A DNA stretch of 64,000 nt from Gp6-AA40 sp035571515 (lineage in GTDB: Bacteria; Acidobacteriota; Vicinamibacteria; Vicinamibacterales; UBA2999). The stretch lies in the NCBI GenBank assembly GCA_035571515.1, contig DATNCQ010000097.1, forward strand, positions 38,445 through 102,444, read 5' to 3'. The notes beneath the pieces are model-generated. The model did not search any database. It had not been told where the DNA came from and saw only the letters and a program-made list of their open reading frames with translations. The position numbers and the translations under genes were made by a program. Every line of letters starts with the position of its first letter. Within the stretch, counting starts at the first letter, position 1. Of the stretch, positions 43,090 through 51,272 are shown piece by piece.

Positions 43090-43657
43090 GTTTCTCGCGT
43101 GCGTGTTGTTCCTGGGGGTGTTGCTCCTGGGAACCTCGGTGCTGGCGCAGTCGGCGCCGGCTTATGGTGTCGGCCGCACACCGACCGCGGAAGAAATCCG
43201 CGCGTGGGACATCTCCATCGGTCCGACGGGAGCGGAACTGCCGGCAGGCCGCGGCAGTGTCAAGGAAGGCGCGCAGCTCTTTGCGAGCAAGGGATGCGCC
43301 GCGTGCCATGGGGCGACGGCGACCGGCGGCCGCGCTCCCGAGTTGAAAGGGAAGGACGCCGCTCCGAACCTCGACACCTGGGACCGGGGCCGCGTACTGC
43401 CGGTCCGCGCGCCCTACGCGACGACGGTGTGGGACTACATCAATCGCGCGATGCCTCTCGGGAGAGAGGGGACGCTGGCCCCCAACGAGGTCTACTCGCT
43501 GACGGCCTTTCTGCTCAACCTCAACGGCGTCATCCCGGAGGACCAGGTTCTCGACGAACAGAGCCTGCCGAAAATCAAGATGCCGATCGGCGAGGCCTAC
43601 GCGTCGCTGCCGGACTGGAAGCCGAAGACGCGACGGCTTAAGGGCTACCCCTACTAA
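43076..43657 (+). CDS. Periplasmic c-type cytochrome, electron acceptor of the sulfite dehydrogenase
   Basis: Protein of 193 residues: signal peptide (1-24), then a single class-I haem c domain with CAACH (Cys74, Cys77, His78) in SKGCAACHGATATGG, and a candidate Met ligand in INRAMPLGREG. The C-terminal LNLNGVIPED is common in SoxD- and SorB-type cytochromes. It overlaps the molybdenum subunit gene by 14 bases, so the two form a two-subunit enzyme. ATG 43076 is the only reasonable start before the signal. A long hairpin follows the stop. Confidence 0.87.
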   Translation: MGTLRFLACVLFLGVLLLGTSVLAQSAPAYGVGRTPTAEEIRAWDISIGPTGAELPAGRGSVKEGAQLFASKGCAACHGATATGGRAPELKGKDAAPNLDTWDRGRVLPVRAPYATTVWDYINRAMPLGREGTLAPNEVYSLTAFLLNLNGVIPEDQVLDEQSLPKIKMPIGEAYASLPDWKPKTRRLKGYPY

Positions 43658-43680
43658 ACCGCGTGAACCACAGCCGCTGA

Positions 43681-43719
43681 GGAAGCTCGCCACAGGAACT
43701 CCGGTTCCAGCGAGCTTCC
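43681..43719. terminator. Nested hairpin between convergent genes
   Basis: GGAAGCTCGC (43681-43690) pairs with GCGAGCTTCC (43710-43719), a perfect 10-base stem. Inside it GGAAC pairs with GTTCC around a TCCG loop. It stands between the cytochrome stop and the stop of the convergent receptor gene and probably works in both directions. No T-run follows. Confidence 0.6.
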
Positions 43720-43806
43720 ACTCGGACTCGTGACCCCCATCGCCCGCATACGCGGCCGAGGCCGGTTGAAGCCGGCCCCTCCATTCGAGAACGACGCGCG
43801 ACTCTC

Positions 43807-46713
43807 TCAGAAGGTCAACCGGAACCCAAGCTGCAGCATGCGCGGCTGATACGCCACGGCGCTGTTGAACGCGGGACTCCCGTAATTCCGGTTGCTCTCC
43901 TGGGTGGTATAGGAACCGTAGTTCTCGTGGTTGAACAGGTTGAACACTTCCACGATGCCATCGATCCCGTGATTCCCTGTCGTCCGAAAACGCCGCTGGA
44001 CGCGGAGGTCCACGCGGTGAATCGGCCTTCCCACAAACGTGTTGCGGGGAACGATGGTCCCATCCGGACGCAGGCGCGCCGATCCGCCGCCACCGCCGCT
44101 GTCGCGCAGGTCGCCACCATAGCTGTTGCCGTACCGGCGGCCGGAGCCGTAGAAGTAAATCCCACTGAGCTGAACGCCGTATCCGGCATCCCAGATGCCG
44201 TTGACGACGGCGCGATGGCGCTGGTCCGTGGAAGCCAGCGTGTATTCGGAACCAACGTCCGGCGCGAGCGCGAACGCAATCGGCGCCCGGCTGACGATCC
44301 CGTTCGTCAACCCGTACTGAAATGGACGCGCGTCGGCATCGCGCAGCGCCGCCAGGGTATAGGTGGCCGAGGCCTGCCACCGGTGGCTGAAGCGCTTCGT
44401 GAAGGCCGTCTGCAGCCCGTGGGAATTGGACCATCCCTCGAGCGCTTCCGAATAGACAGCGCCCCAGTCGGGAAACGGCCGCCTGTTGATGTCTGCGAAC
44501 GGGTAGTTCGCGCCCGTCGCGGGGTCGTAGCCCAGGTTCACGTTGTACGCGGTCTCCTCGCCGCGCCCGCCCGTATATACGTAATCTCCTTCGACCGCCA
44601 TCGTCGTCCCCAGCTGCCGCTGGAGGCCGATCGACGCCTGGTGGCTGTAGGGAAGCCGCCGCCAGGGGTTGTTGATCTCGTTGAGGAACTCGCGGCGCAC
44701 GCATCCGTCCCGGAAATTGATGTCGCACGCATCGGCGAGCACCCTCTCGTAGGCCGGCAGCGGTCCGTTGAACGGGTTCACCGCGAAATCGGGCCGACCG
44801 TCGTTGCGGAGCTCCGTGATGGTGGCGACGGTGTAGATGGCTGTCTGGTGGGCGCCGTCGGTCACCGCCTGCGTATAGAACTGTCCATAGCCGCCGCGAA
44901 GGACCGTACGGTCATTGAGGCTGAACGCAAACCCGAGTCGCGGGGCCACGTTGTTCCAGTCATACGGAAGATCGCCGGGCAACCACGGCCGCAGTTCGAC
45001 CTTCTCCGAGTTCGCTCCTGTTTGCAGGTCCCAGCGCACCCCGAGATTCAGCGTCAGGCGTGAGGTCACTCTCCAGTCATCCTGCAGCCACGCGGCGGCC
45101 ATGTTCTGCGGCGCATAGCGGCGGAACCCCGTTTTCGAAACGGCCTGGCGGACCTGCGTGACGATCGGCGACAGCGGCGCGAGGTTCCAGGTGGACAGGT
45201 CGTCCCAGACCGGCGCCAGCGCCGCGATATTGGCAGGCGGGGGAGAATTCCTGGCGAGCAGCTGGGGGAAACAGTAATTGCACCACTGGCCGCCGTCCTG
45301 GTTGCGGACGTACTCGCCGCCCAGCCGCATGACGTGCTCGCCGCCGCTGTTATACCTGTTCGAAAAATCGTCGCGAATCGAGTACAGGTCCTGCCAGTAG
45401 TAGCTGTTTCCCGGCCCGCCGAACGAATAGCCGCGAAACGCGATCCTCGGCGTGCCGTTGCAGCCGACGGGGTTGTCCGGGACACATCCGCCCTTCCATT
45501 TGACGAGCGCGTCCCTGTTGCGGTTGAACAGGGCGTAGCCTGCCTTGAGTTCGTTCACCGCCCGATTGCTGATGACGTTGGTCAGCGTTCCCAGCAGCTG
45601 GCTGCTGTACGGGTGCTGTTGAAACGCTGCCGACGGATGCGATGTGGCGCCGCCCCCGTCGAAAAAGATCTGGTCGTAGTACTGGTAGCGCGCGGTCAGG
45701 CGCGTCTGCGACGTGAACTGGGTATCGAGCCGCGCCCCGGCCTTGTGCTCGCGCCGCGTGTTGGTCTGATCGACGTTGAAGGCGGGGTACGGACTGTTGT
45801 ACGTCACGGTCTGCGGCTCGCGCTCGTACTCGTAGTTGGCGAAGAAGTGCATCCGGTCGATGCGGATGGGTCCCCCAAACGTGGTGCTGACCTGCTGATT
45901 CGAGTAGGGGACGACTCGATCCTGGATGAAGTCTTTGGCCTTGAAGCGGTCGTCGCGGAAGTAGCCGGAGAACAGCCCCGAGTAGTTGTTGGTGCCCGAC
46001 TTCGTCACGGCATTGACCTGGAGGCCGGCGGAGCGCCCCTGCGTCGCATCGAAGCGATTGGTGATCAGCTCGAACTCCGCGATCGCGTCCCGGCTGAACC
46101 TGGGTTGATCGTCATCGGTCCCGCCGTGCAGCTGCGTGATCTCCTGACCGTCCACGTTGACCTGCGAGTACCCCTGGCGGTTATCCGGAATGCCCCCTTC
46201 GTTGCGCTTGCTTCCCGGCGCGAGCAGCGCCAGGTCCATCCAGTTGCGGCCATTGAGCGGCAATTCCTGCATTTGTCGCGGATCGATATTGCCGCCGAGC
46301 GTGGAGCTGGTCGTGTCGACGAGCGGCGCCTCCCCTGTCACGGTTACCGACTCTGCGACGCCCGAAGGGACCATCTGCACATTGACCACCGCCTGCTGGC
46401 CGACCAGCAGCTCGAGCCCGCTCCGCACCACGGTCGCGAAGCCCGCTAGCTGCAGCGTCAACCGGTAGGTGCCGACGCGGACCGGCAGCCGGAATCCTCC
46501 GCGCTCATCGGATACCGCCTCGAAGGTGTTTCCCGAGGCTTCGTGCACGGCGACCACCGTCACACCGGGCAGTACGCCGCCGGTCGAATCGGTCACGGTG
46601 CCACCGACCACAGCTTCCTGCGCGTAACCGGTCATCGGCAGCGCAAGCACTGCGGTCGCGATGAATAACCGCGTCACGACGGGCCAACGCCTGATGTGCG
46701 ACATGCTCAACAT
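43807..46713 (-). CDS. Oar-like TonB-dependent receptor, copy B
   Basis: Outer-membrane protein of 968 residues, a close paralogue of copy A over its full length, with near-identical plug segments (NRFDATQGRSAGLQVNA, LPLNGRNWMDLALLAPGSKR). Signal peptide to GYAQEAV; regulatory domain GTVTDSTGGVLPGVTVVAVH; barrel ending LQLGFRLTF. The same three cysteine pairs as in copy A occur: GGCVPDNPVGC, QWCNYC and ACDINFRDGC. AAGGAGG precedes the ATG. The barrel loops differ more than the plug, so the two receptors may recognise different ligands. Confidence 0.9.
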   Translation of the reverse strand: MLSMSHIRRWPVVTRLFIATAVLALPMTGYAQEAVVGGTVTDSTGGVLPGVTVVAVHEASGNTFEAVSDERGGFRLPVRVGTYRLTLQLAGFATVVRSGLELLVGQQAVVNVQMVPSGVAESVTVTGEAPLVDTTSSTLGGNIDPRQMQELPLNGRNWMDLALLAPGSKRNEGGIPDNRQGYSQVNVDGQEITQLHGGTDDDQPRFSRDAIAEFELITNRFDATQGRSAGLQVNAVTKSGTNNYSGLFSGYFRDDRFKAKDFIQDRVVPYSNQQVSTTFGGPIRIDRMHFFANYEYEREPQTVTYNSPYPAFNVDQTNTRREHKAGARLDTQFTSQTRLTARYQYYDQIFFDGGGATSHPSAAFQQHPYSSQLLGTLTNVISNRAVNELKAGYALFNRNRDALVKWKGGCVPDNPVGCNGTPRIAFRGYSFGGPGNSYYWQDLYSIRDDFSNRYNSGGEHVMRLGGEYVRNQDGGQWCNYCFPQLLARNSPPPANIAALAPVWDDLSTWNLAPLSPIVTQVRQAVSKTGFRRYAPQNMAAAWLQDDWRVTSRLTLNLGVRWDLQTGANSEKVELRPWLPGDLPYDWNNVAPRLGFAFSLNDRTVLRGGYGQFYTQAVTDGAHQTAIYTVATITELRNDGRPDFAVNPFNGPLPAYERVLADACDINFRDGCVRREFLNEINNPWRRLPYSHQASIGLQRQLGTTMAVEGDYVYTGGRGEETAYNVNLGYDPATGANYPFADINRRPFPDWGAVYSEALEGWSNSHGLQTAFTKRFSHRWQASATYTLAALRDADARPFQYGLTNGIVSRAPIAFALAPDVGSEYTLASTDQRHRAVVNGIWDAGYGVQLSGIYFYGSGRRYGNSYGGDLRDSGGGGGSARLRPDGTIVPRNTFVGRPIHRVDLRVQRRFRTTGNHGIDGIVEVFNLFNHENYGSYTTQESNRNYGSPAFNSAVAYQPRMLQLGFRLTF

Positions 46714-46937
46714 GGGACCTCCTTCAATGCGGGGACCTCACGGGAACGCTGGCGGCGGGCACCCTCGAAGTTGCGAAGGGTTGACATGGTTGTATCGAGA
46801 AACCCGGTCGCGCACGCGCGCGCGACGGAACCATGGAATTGCCGTGACGATACGCCCTTGCAATGGAAAGTCAAGGGCGACACGAGAATCGAGTGCAAGC
46901 GACTCTGATTGTTTGGACCCTCGTCTTCCGGGCGGAA

Positions 46938-46943
46938 TAGAAT
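46938..46943 (+). promoter_or_regulatory. -10 element 8 bases before the LVIVD-protein ATG
   Basis: TAGAAT ends 8 bases before the ATG at 46952. TTGGAC at 46913-46918 could be the -35, with a 19-base spacer. The geometry predicts a very short 5' leader, like that of the MoxR operon. Confidence 0.35.
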
Positions 46944-46951
46944 CCGTCGCT

Positions 46952-48514
46952 ATGAAGACGCAAAAGGTCGTCAAGGCATTCGCCATTGCAGCCGTCGCGT
47001 TGCCCGCCCTGTTGCTCGGGCCCTCTGTCACGGCGTCCTACCAGACCAGCGTCAGGCAGAGCGCGACCGCTCAACCCGTGCCCTCGACAGCACCGGTGCC
47101 GAAGGCCACATGTGGCCGCACGGATCGAACCGAAACTGGATTGCAGGGCCAGACCACACCGGACGAGCGTTCGAGTGGCAAGTCCGAACGTGGGTACAAC
47201 TGCAACCTGGAACTGGTCGGCCAGTTCCAGGGCGAGGGAGCGTTCTCGCAGAATGGACCGGCGTTCCTGGATAACTGCGCGTACTACGCGACAGAAAACC
47301 GATCCGGTCAGCAGCACCCCGGCGTCGTGGTCGTGGATGTCTCCGACGCACGGCATCCGCAGCCGACCGCGTACCTGAACGACACGCCCGCGGGACGCAA
47401 CCCGCACGAGACGTTGAAGGTGAACGAGGCGCGCAAGCTGCTCGCCGTCGCGGAGAACAACGGGCCGAACTTCGCCGTGTACGACCTGTCCTCCGATTGC
47501 CGCCACCCGGTGCTCAAGTCGAGCATCACCGTGGCCGGCAGCCAGGCGCACATGGGCGGCTGGGCGCCGGACGGCAAGACGTACTACATCGGCCAGAACA
47601 ATCGAGGCGCCGGCGGCACGCTGCCCGTGGTGGACGTTACCGATCCGTCCAATCCGAAGCTGCTCCTCGCCTGGAAGTTCACCGGCAACGGCAGGCCCCA
47701 CGACGTGAACCTCAACGCGTCCGGCACCCGGCTTTACGCCGGGCAACCGGGGACGTTCGGGAACACTGGCTCCTCGGTCGGTCCGGACGGGTTGGTCGTC
47801 CTTGACGTGAGCGATATCCAGGCGCGTCGCCAAAATCCGCAGATCCGCATCATCGGCACGCTCTTCTGGGATGACCAGGGGCAGGTGGAGCAGATGTTCC
47901 CCTTCACGAAGAACGGTCGCCAGTACGTCGTCGCCACCGACGAGTCCGGCGGCGCGGGAGGCGCAGGGGGTCTCAAGGCCGCCTGTGACCGGGGCGCATC
48001 ACCCTATGGGTATCCACAGATCATCGACGTGACGAACGAAATGAAACCGACACTCGTCTCCAAACTCAGGCTCGAGGTGAACGACCCGGCGAGTTGCCGG
48101 AAGCTCGTCACCGACCCGCCGGATGTAGGGGGCGGAACGCCCGTCTACAACGCCGAACGGTGCAACACCGACCGGGCCAGCAATCCCAAGCTGCTCGCGT
48201 GCGGATTTCAAAATGCAGGCTTGCGAGTGTTCGACATTCGCGATGTCTCACACCCGAGGGAGATTGCGTATTTCAAGCCGCCGGCGGTGCGGAAGGCTTC
48301 CCTTCCCGGTTCGGGCAGCTGGACGCAGGGCGTGGATCGAACCTACGACAAGATATCGGGCTTCCCGCGCTTCAGGACGGTGCCCGCCAGCGGAGCGCGC
48401 GGGCGCGAGATGCAGCTCTGGTTCGTCAGCGACGGCAATGGCTTTCAGGTGGTCCGCTTCAGCGACGCGTTCACCGCGGCGCACAAGGATTTGTTCGACG
48501 ACGCGGGCGACTGA
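46952..48514 (+). CDS. Exported LVIVD-type beta-propeller protein
   Basis: Protein of 520 residues. The signal peptide (1-29) is followed by a Cys-containing low-complexity stretch and then propeller blades with the V-V-D-V-S-D / L-x-V-x-D pattern: VVVVDVSDARHPQP, AVYDLSSDCRHPVL, LPVVDVTDPSNPKLL, LVVLDVSDI, QIIDVTNEMKPTL and LRVFDIRDVSHPRE. These are LVIVD repeats, usually in secreted or lipoprotein propellers without known activity. Six cysteines are present. The frame is open upstream, but the ATG at 46952 starts a clear signal peptide 8 bases after a TAGAAT. It diverges from receptor copy B and may share regulation with it. Confidence 0.78.
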   Translation: MKTQKVVKAFAIAAVALPALLLGPSVTASYQTSVRQSATAQPVPSTAPVPKATCGRTDRTETGLQGQTTPDERSSGKSERGYNCNLELVGQFQGEGAFSQNGPAFLDNCAYYATENRSGQQHPGVVVVDVSDARHPQPTAYLNDTPAGRNPHETLKVNEARKLLAVAENNGPNFAVYDLSSDCRHPVLKSSITVAGSQAHMGGWAPDGKTYYIGQNNRGAGGTLPVVDVTDPSNPKLLLAWKFTGNGRPHDVNLNASGTRLYAGQPGTFGNTGSSVGPDGLVVLDVSDIQARRQNPQIRIIGTLFWDDQGQVEQMFPFTKNGRQYVVATDESGGAGGAGGLKAACDRGASPYGYPQIIDVTNEMKPTLVSKLRLEVNDPASCRKLVTDPPDVGGGTPVYNAERCNTDRASNPKLLACGFQNAGLRVFDIRDVSHPREIAYFKPPAVRKASLPGSGSWTQGVDRTYDKISGFPRFRTVPASGARGREMQLWFVSDGNGFQVVRFSDAFTAAHKDLFDDAGD

Positions 48515-48542
48515 CGCGTCGAGCAGATGCGGGTCTTGAAGG

Positions 48543-48548
48543 TATAAT
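48543..48548 (+). promoter_or_regulatory. TATAAT -10 element, short-leader promoter
   Basis: TATAAT ends 9 bases before the ATG of the PDLSGIW gene at 48558. No Shine-Dalgarno lies between. The predicted transcript starts at or just before the start codon. Confidence 0.4.
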
Positions 48549-48557
48549 TCGCCACTC

Positions 48558-49289
48558 ATGCGAACGACCTGTGCCGTTGTGGCGCTCGCACTCGGCGTGG
48601 CCGCGGCCGCGCACGCGCAGTCACGTCCCGACCTGGCCGGGCTCTGGATCTCCCCGACCGCCGACATCTCGCTCGCACTGCTGCCAGGCGAAGAAGTGTC
48701 GTTGACGCCGTACGGGGCAGAGCGCTATCGCAAGGTGGACCAGGCGAACTCCCCCGCCTACAAGTGCCTGCCGTACGGGCCGACACGAGGGCTGCAGTCG
48801 ACCAATCCGTTTCACATCATCCAGACGCCGGATCTGATCGCGATCATCACCGAGCACATCGACTACCGTTTGATTTACATGGATGGCCGCAAGCATCCGG
48901 ATGACATCCTCGACTATCCCGAGTGGATGGGTCACTCCATCGGCAGGTGGGACGGCGACACGCTCGTCGTGGACACGATCGGGATGCGGGAGGAAACGTG
49001 GCTTGATACGGCGGGCTTCGAGCACAGCGCGAAGCTGCACATCACGGAGCGTTTCCAGAAGACCGGCCCCGACGTCATTCGCCAGACGACGACGATCGAG
49101 GATCCGGTGTTTTACGCGAAGCCGTTCACCTACGGGCGCAACCTGCGGCGGATGCCGAAGGACACGCGGCTGATGCCCGCGCGCTGCGCCGACAACGAGC
49201 GCTCGCTCGCCGACGCCGTGCCCGGCGTCCAGGGACCCGAGCACAAGAAACCGCCGACGTTCCCGACGCTGTCTACCGGAAAGCCTTAA
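48558..49289 (+). CDS. PDLSGIW-family secreted protein, copy 6
   Basis: Protein of 243 residues; the signal peptide ends AHAQS. Motifs: RPDLAGLWIS, YKCLPYGPTRG (Cys), FHIIQTPD, YRLIYMDGRKHPDD, MGHSIGRWDGDTLVVDTIGM, ETWLDTAGFEHS, HITERFQK, TIEDPVFYAKPF and PARCADNERS (second Cys). The tail runs into the first GTCTACCGGA hairpin, whose loop holds the stop codon. It is convergent with DUF6152 copy 3. The function is unknown. Confidence 0.75.
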   Translation: MRTTCAVVALALGVAAAAHAQSRPDLAGLWISPTADISLALLPGEEVSLTPYGAERYRKVDQANSPAYKCLPYGPTRGLQSTNPFHIIQTPDLIAIITEHIDYRLIYMDGRKHPDDILDYPEWMGHSIGRWDGDTLVVDTIGMREETWLDTAGFEHSAKLHITERFQKTGPDVIRQTTTIEDPVFYAKPFTYGRNLRRMPKDTRLMPARCADNERSLADAVPGVQGPEHKKPPTFPTLSTGKP

Positions 49290-49333
49290 CGGCTTTCCTT
49301 GCTGTCTACCGGAAAGCCTTAGCGGCCTTCCTT
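49271..49333. repeat. Two tandem GTCTACCGGA hairpin repeats between convergent genes
   Basis: Two 33-base units begin with GTCTACCGGA at 49271 and 49304. Unit 1 folds GGAAAGCC (49278-49285) with GGCTTTCC (49291-49298), followed by TT. Unit 2 pairs the same left arm with GGCCTTCC, one mismatch. They lie between the convergent ends of a PDLSGIW gene and a DUF6152 gene and probably act as a bidirectional terminator. Confidence 0.6.
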
Positions 49334-49341
49334 GACGTTAT

Positions 49342-49737
49342 CTACTGCTCCTGGTTGGGCGATCCGCTGAACACCTTGCGGCCGCTCGGGAGCGTCAGCG
49401 TGCCGCCTGACGCCTTTGGCGATCCATTGCGCGCCGGCGACGTGTCCGTCAGCGTCACCGTGTCGCCGCTCTTCACGTCGTCCTTGCGCCATCCGGCCCG
49501 GTACAGCTGGTTCGGCGTCGACGCCTCGATGGCCCAGTTCGTCACCTTCCCGGAGCCGTCCGTCACGTCGATGAAATAGAAGACGTGCGGGTTCTTCCAG
49601 TCGACCTGCGTGATCGCTCCATGAAGCGTGATCTTCTTGTCCGTATCGTAGGTCGCCGCCACGCTGTGATGGGCGAGCACGGTGAGGCCGCTGAAGGCGA
49701 GGCCGGCCAGGAGAGCGAACAGCGTGCGTCGTGACAT
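49342..49737 (-). CDS. DUF6152-type small exported protein, copy 3
   Basis: Protein of 131 residues; the signal peptide ends VLA and the mature chain begins HHSVAATYD. The body has ITQVDWKNPHVFYFIDVTDG (N-P-H), TNWAIEASTPNQLYRAGW, VKSGDTVTLTDTSPARNGS and TLPSGRKVF. GGAGG precedes the ATG at 49737, which was preferred to an upstream GTG because of this spacing. It is convergent with copy 6 and divergent from DUF6152 copy 4, an unusual back-to-back pair of the same family. Confidence 0.8.
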   Translation of the reverse strand: MSRRTLFALLAGLAFSGLTVLAHHSVAATYDTDKKITLHGAITQVDWKNPHVFYFIDVTDGSGKVTNWAIEASTPNQLYRAGWRKDDVKSGDTVTLTDTSPARNGSPKASGGTLTLPSGRKVFSGSPNQEQ

Positions 49738-49836
49738 CGGAACCTCCACGCGGGCGCCGGGTGCCGCCCGAACCCGTCAAAAATATCACGGCAACCGGCT
49801 GAAAATCTTCGTCAGGGGGATGCTCGGCGGGTGTAG

Positions 49837-49917
49837 TCTACCGGACCAGTTCCGGCTGGCCGACGGGGGCAGTCGGCCAGACGCGCTTGTCTACCGGAGG
49901 CCCGTAGCGGCCTTCCT
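49837..49917. repeat. Further GTCTACCGGA hairpins upstream of DUF6152 copy 4
   Basis: GTCTACCGGA occurs at 49837-49846, where CCGGA can pair with TCCGG, and at 49889-49898, where GGCC arms pair around CGTAGC. With the two copies at 49271-49333 this makes four copies of the decamer in 630 bases. The last copy lies just before the ribosome site of the next gene and may affect its expression. Confidence 0.5.
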
Positions 49918-49934
49918 CATAAGGAGCACGTCCC

Positions 49935-50348
49935 ATGTCACCGGCACGCATGAAGATGACCGGCGCGGTTTCCGCGGTGCTCGTCGCGCTCGTCACAGGT
50001 CCTCACCTCCTGGCGCACCACTCGTTCGCGACCGAGTACGACCGGAACAAGCCGGTGTCGGTCACCGGCGTGGTGAAGAAGGTGGAGTGGCGCAATCCAC
50101 ACATCTGGTTCTACGTCGACGTCAAGGATGAGCGCGGCAAGGTCGTCACGTGGGGATTTTCAGGTGGACCTCCCGCGTTCCTGATGCGCCAGGGCATCCG
50201 GCAGGATGTCATGAAGATCGGCGACGTCGTGAAGGTCGAGGGCTTCAGGGCGCGAGACGGATCGAACAACGCTTCCGGTGGCCGCGTGACGTTCCCGGAC
50301 GGCCGCAGCGTCTTTACCGCATCGGCCGAGGACGCCCGGCCGGACTGA
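49935..50348 (+). CDS. DUF6152-type small exported protein, copy 4
   Basis: Protein of 137 residues. The signal peptide ends LLA; the mature chain begins HHSFATEYDRNKPVSV. The body is the most typical of the five: VKKVEWRNPHIWFYVDVKDE, TWGFSGGPPAFLMRQGI, IGDVVKVEGFRARDGSNNAS and VTFPDGRSVFTAS. AAGGAG lies 8 bases before the ATG. A PDLSGIW-family lipoprotein follows 10 bases after its stop, so the pair is an operon. It would be the preferred representative for structure prediction. Confidence 0.85.
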   Translation: MSPARMKMTGAVSAVLVALVTGPHLLAHHSFATEYDRNKPVSVTGVVKKVEWRNPHIWFYVDVKDERGKVVTWGFSGGPPAFLMRQGIRQDVMKIGDVVKVEGFRARDGSNNASGGRVTFPDGRSVFTASAEDARPD

Positions 50349-50358
50349 GGGGTGAGCC

Positions 50359-51189
50359 ATGCGCACGTGCTTGCGAACGTCTCCGGCGATCGCGCTCGCG
50401 GCCGTCGCGGTGCTCTCCGCCGCGGGCCTCACAGGTTGCTCGACTGCCGAGGCGCCGCAGCAGGCGGCGAACGCGCAGGACATCCGGCGCGGACCCGACG
50501 GCAAGCCTGACTTCTCCGGCGTCTGGGCCGGTCCCGGCTTCAGGCACACGGGCAAGGACACCGACAACGCCACGGTGCGGCTCTATACCGACGCGAAAAT
50601 GTCCGCGTTCACACCGGAGGGCAGGTCACTCTTCTTGAGGCCGCACACGGGCAACGTTCGACTCGACGATCCCACCGCGGTCTGCCTGCCGAACGGCCTG
50701 ACACGCCAGATTCCGTCGCCCTACGCGCAGCAGTTCATCCAGACGGCGAATCAGCTCGTCATCCTCTACGAGTACATGCATTTCTTCCGCGTGATCCCGT
50801 TCGGCGCGCCGAACCGCGCCCACGCGGCGGATATCGAGCCGACCTACATGGGCGATTCGATCGCCTGGTGGGACGGCGACACGCTGGTCATCGACACCGT
50901 CAGCCTCAACGAGTGGATGCTCGACGCCTATCATCCCGACGACGGGGGATCGCGATGGCACAGCGATCGGGCGCACGTCGTCGAACGCATCAAGTACACC
51001 GACCGGGCGAACGCGTCCTACGACGTCACGATCGACGACCCCGCGATTTTCACCGCGCCGTGGGTCGAAAACTGGTCGATGCAGATGAAACCCACCTGGA
51101 AGATCTTCGAGTTCGTGTGCGACGACAACGACCGGTGCCGCGGGGGGAATTGCACCGCGTCCGACGCGCAGAAGACATCGACTCAGTAA
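50359..51189 (+). CDS. PDLSGIW-family lipoprotein, copy 7
   Basis: Lipoprotein of 276 residues with lipobox LTGC. Motifs: GKPDFSGVWAGP, AVCLPNGLTRQ (Cys), FIQTANQLVILYEYMHFFRVIP, SIAWWDGDTLVIDTVSLNE, HVVERIKYTD, TIDDPAIFTAPW and FEFVCDDND (Cys). A further C-x-x-x-x-C at the tail (CRGGNC) is not shared. It is coupled to DUF6152 copy 4 upstream and followed 83 bases later by a TonB-dependent receptor. The function is unknown. Confidence 0.75.
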   Translation: MRTCLRTSPAIALAAVAVLSAAGLTGCSTAEAPQQAANAQDIRRGPDGKPDFSGVWAGPGFRHTGKDTDNATVRLYTDAKMSAFTPEGRSLFLRPHTGNVRLDDPTAVCLPNGLTRQIPSPYAQQFIQTANQLVILYEYMHFFRVIPFGAPNRAHAADIEPTYMGDSIAWWDGDTLVIDTVSLNEWMLDAYHPDDGGSRWHSDRAHVVERIKYTDRANASYDVTIDDPAIFTAPWVENWSMQMKPTWKIFEFVCDDNDRCRGGNCTASDAQKTSTQ

Positions 51190-51272
51190 CGACGTGCTCC
51201 CGCCTGCGTCGATCGCAGGCGCCGCCTCCATGGTTCGGCGTCAGTCCGGCTTTCACACGGAGGTTCAGAGTC

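Noticed and set aside
41836..43657. A thiosulfate-oxidising Sox cluster
   Set aside because: Only SoxC-like and cytochrome genes are present. SoxX, Y, Z, A and B are absent.
46714..46951. GTCGCGC-ACGCGC-GCGCGAC inverted repeat (46807-46826) as a regulatory site
   Set aside because: Made of CG-rich alternating sequence that arises easily by chance at this base composition; no second copy was seen.
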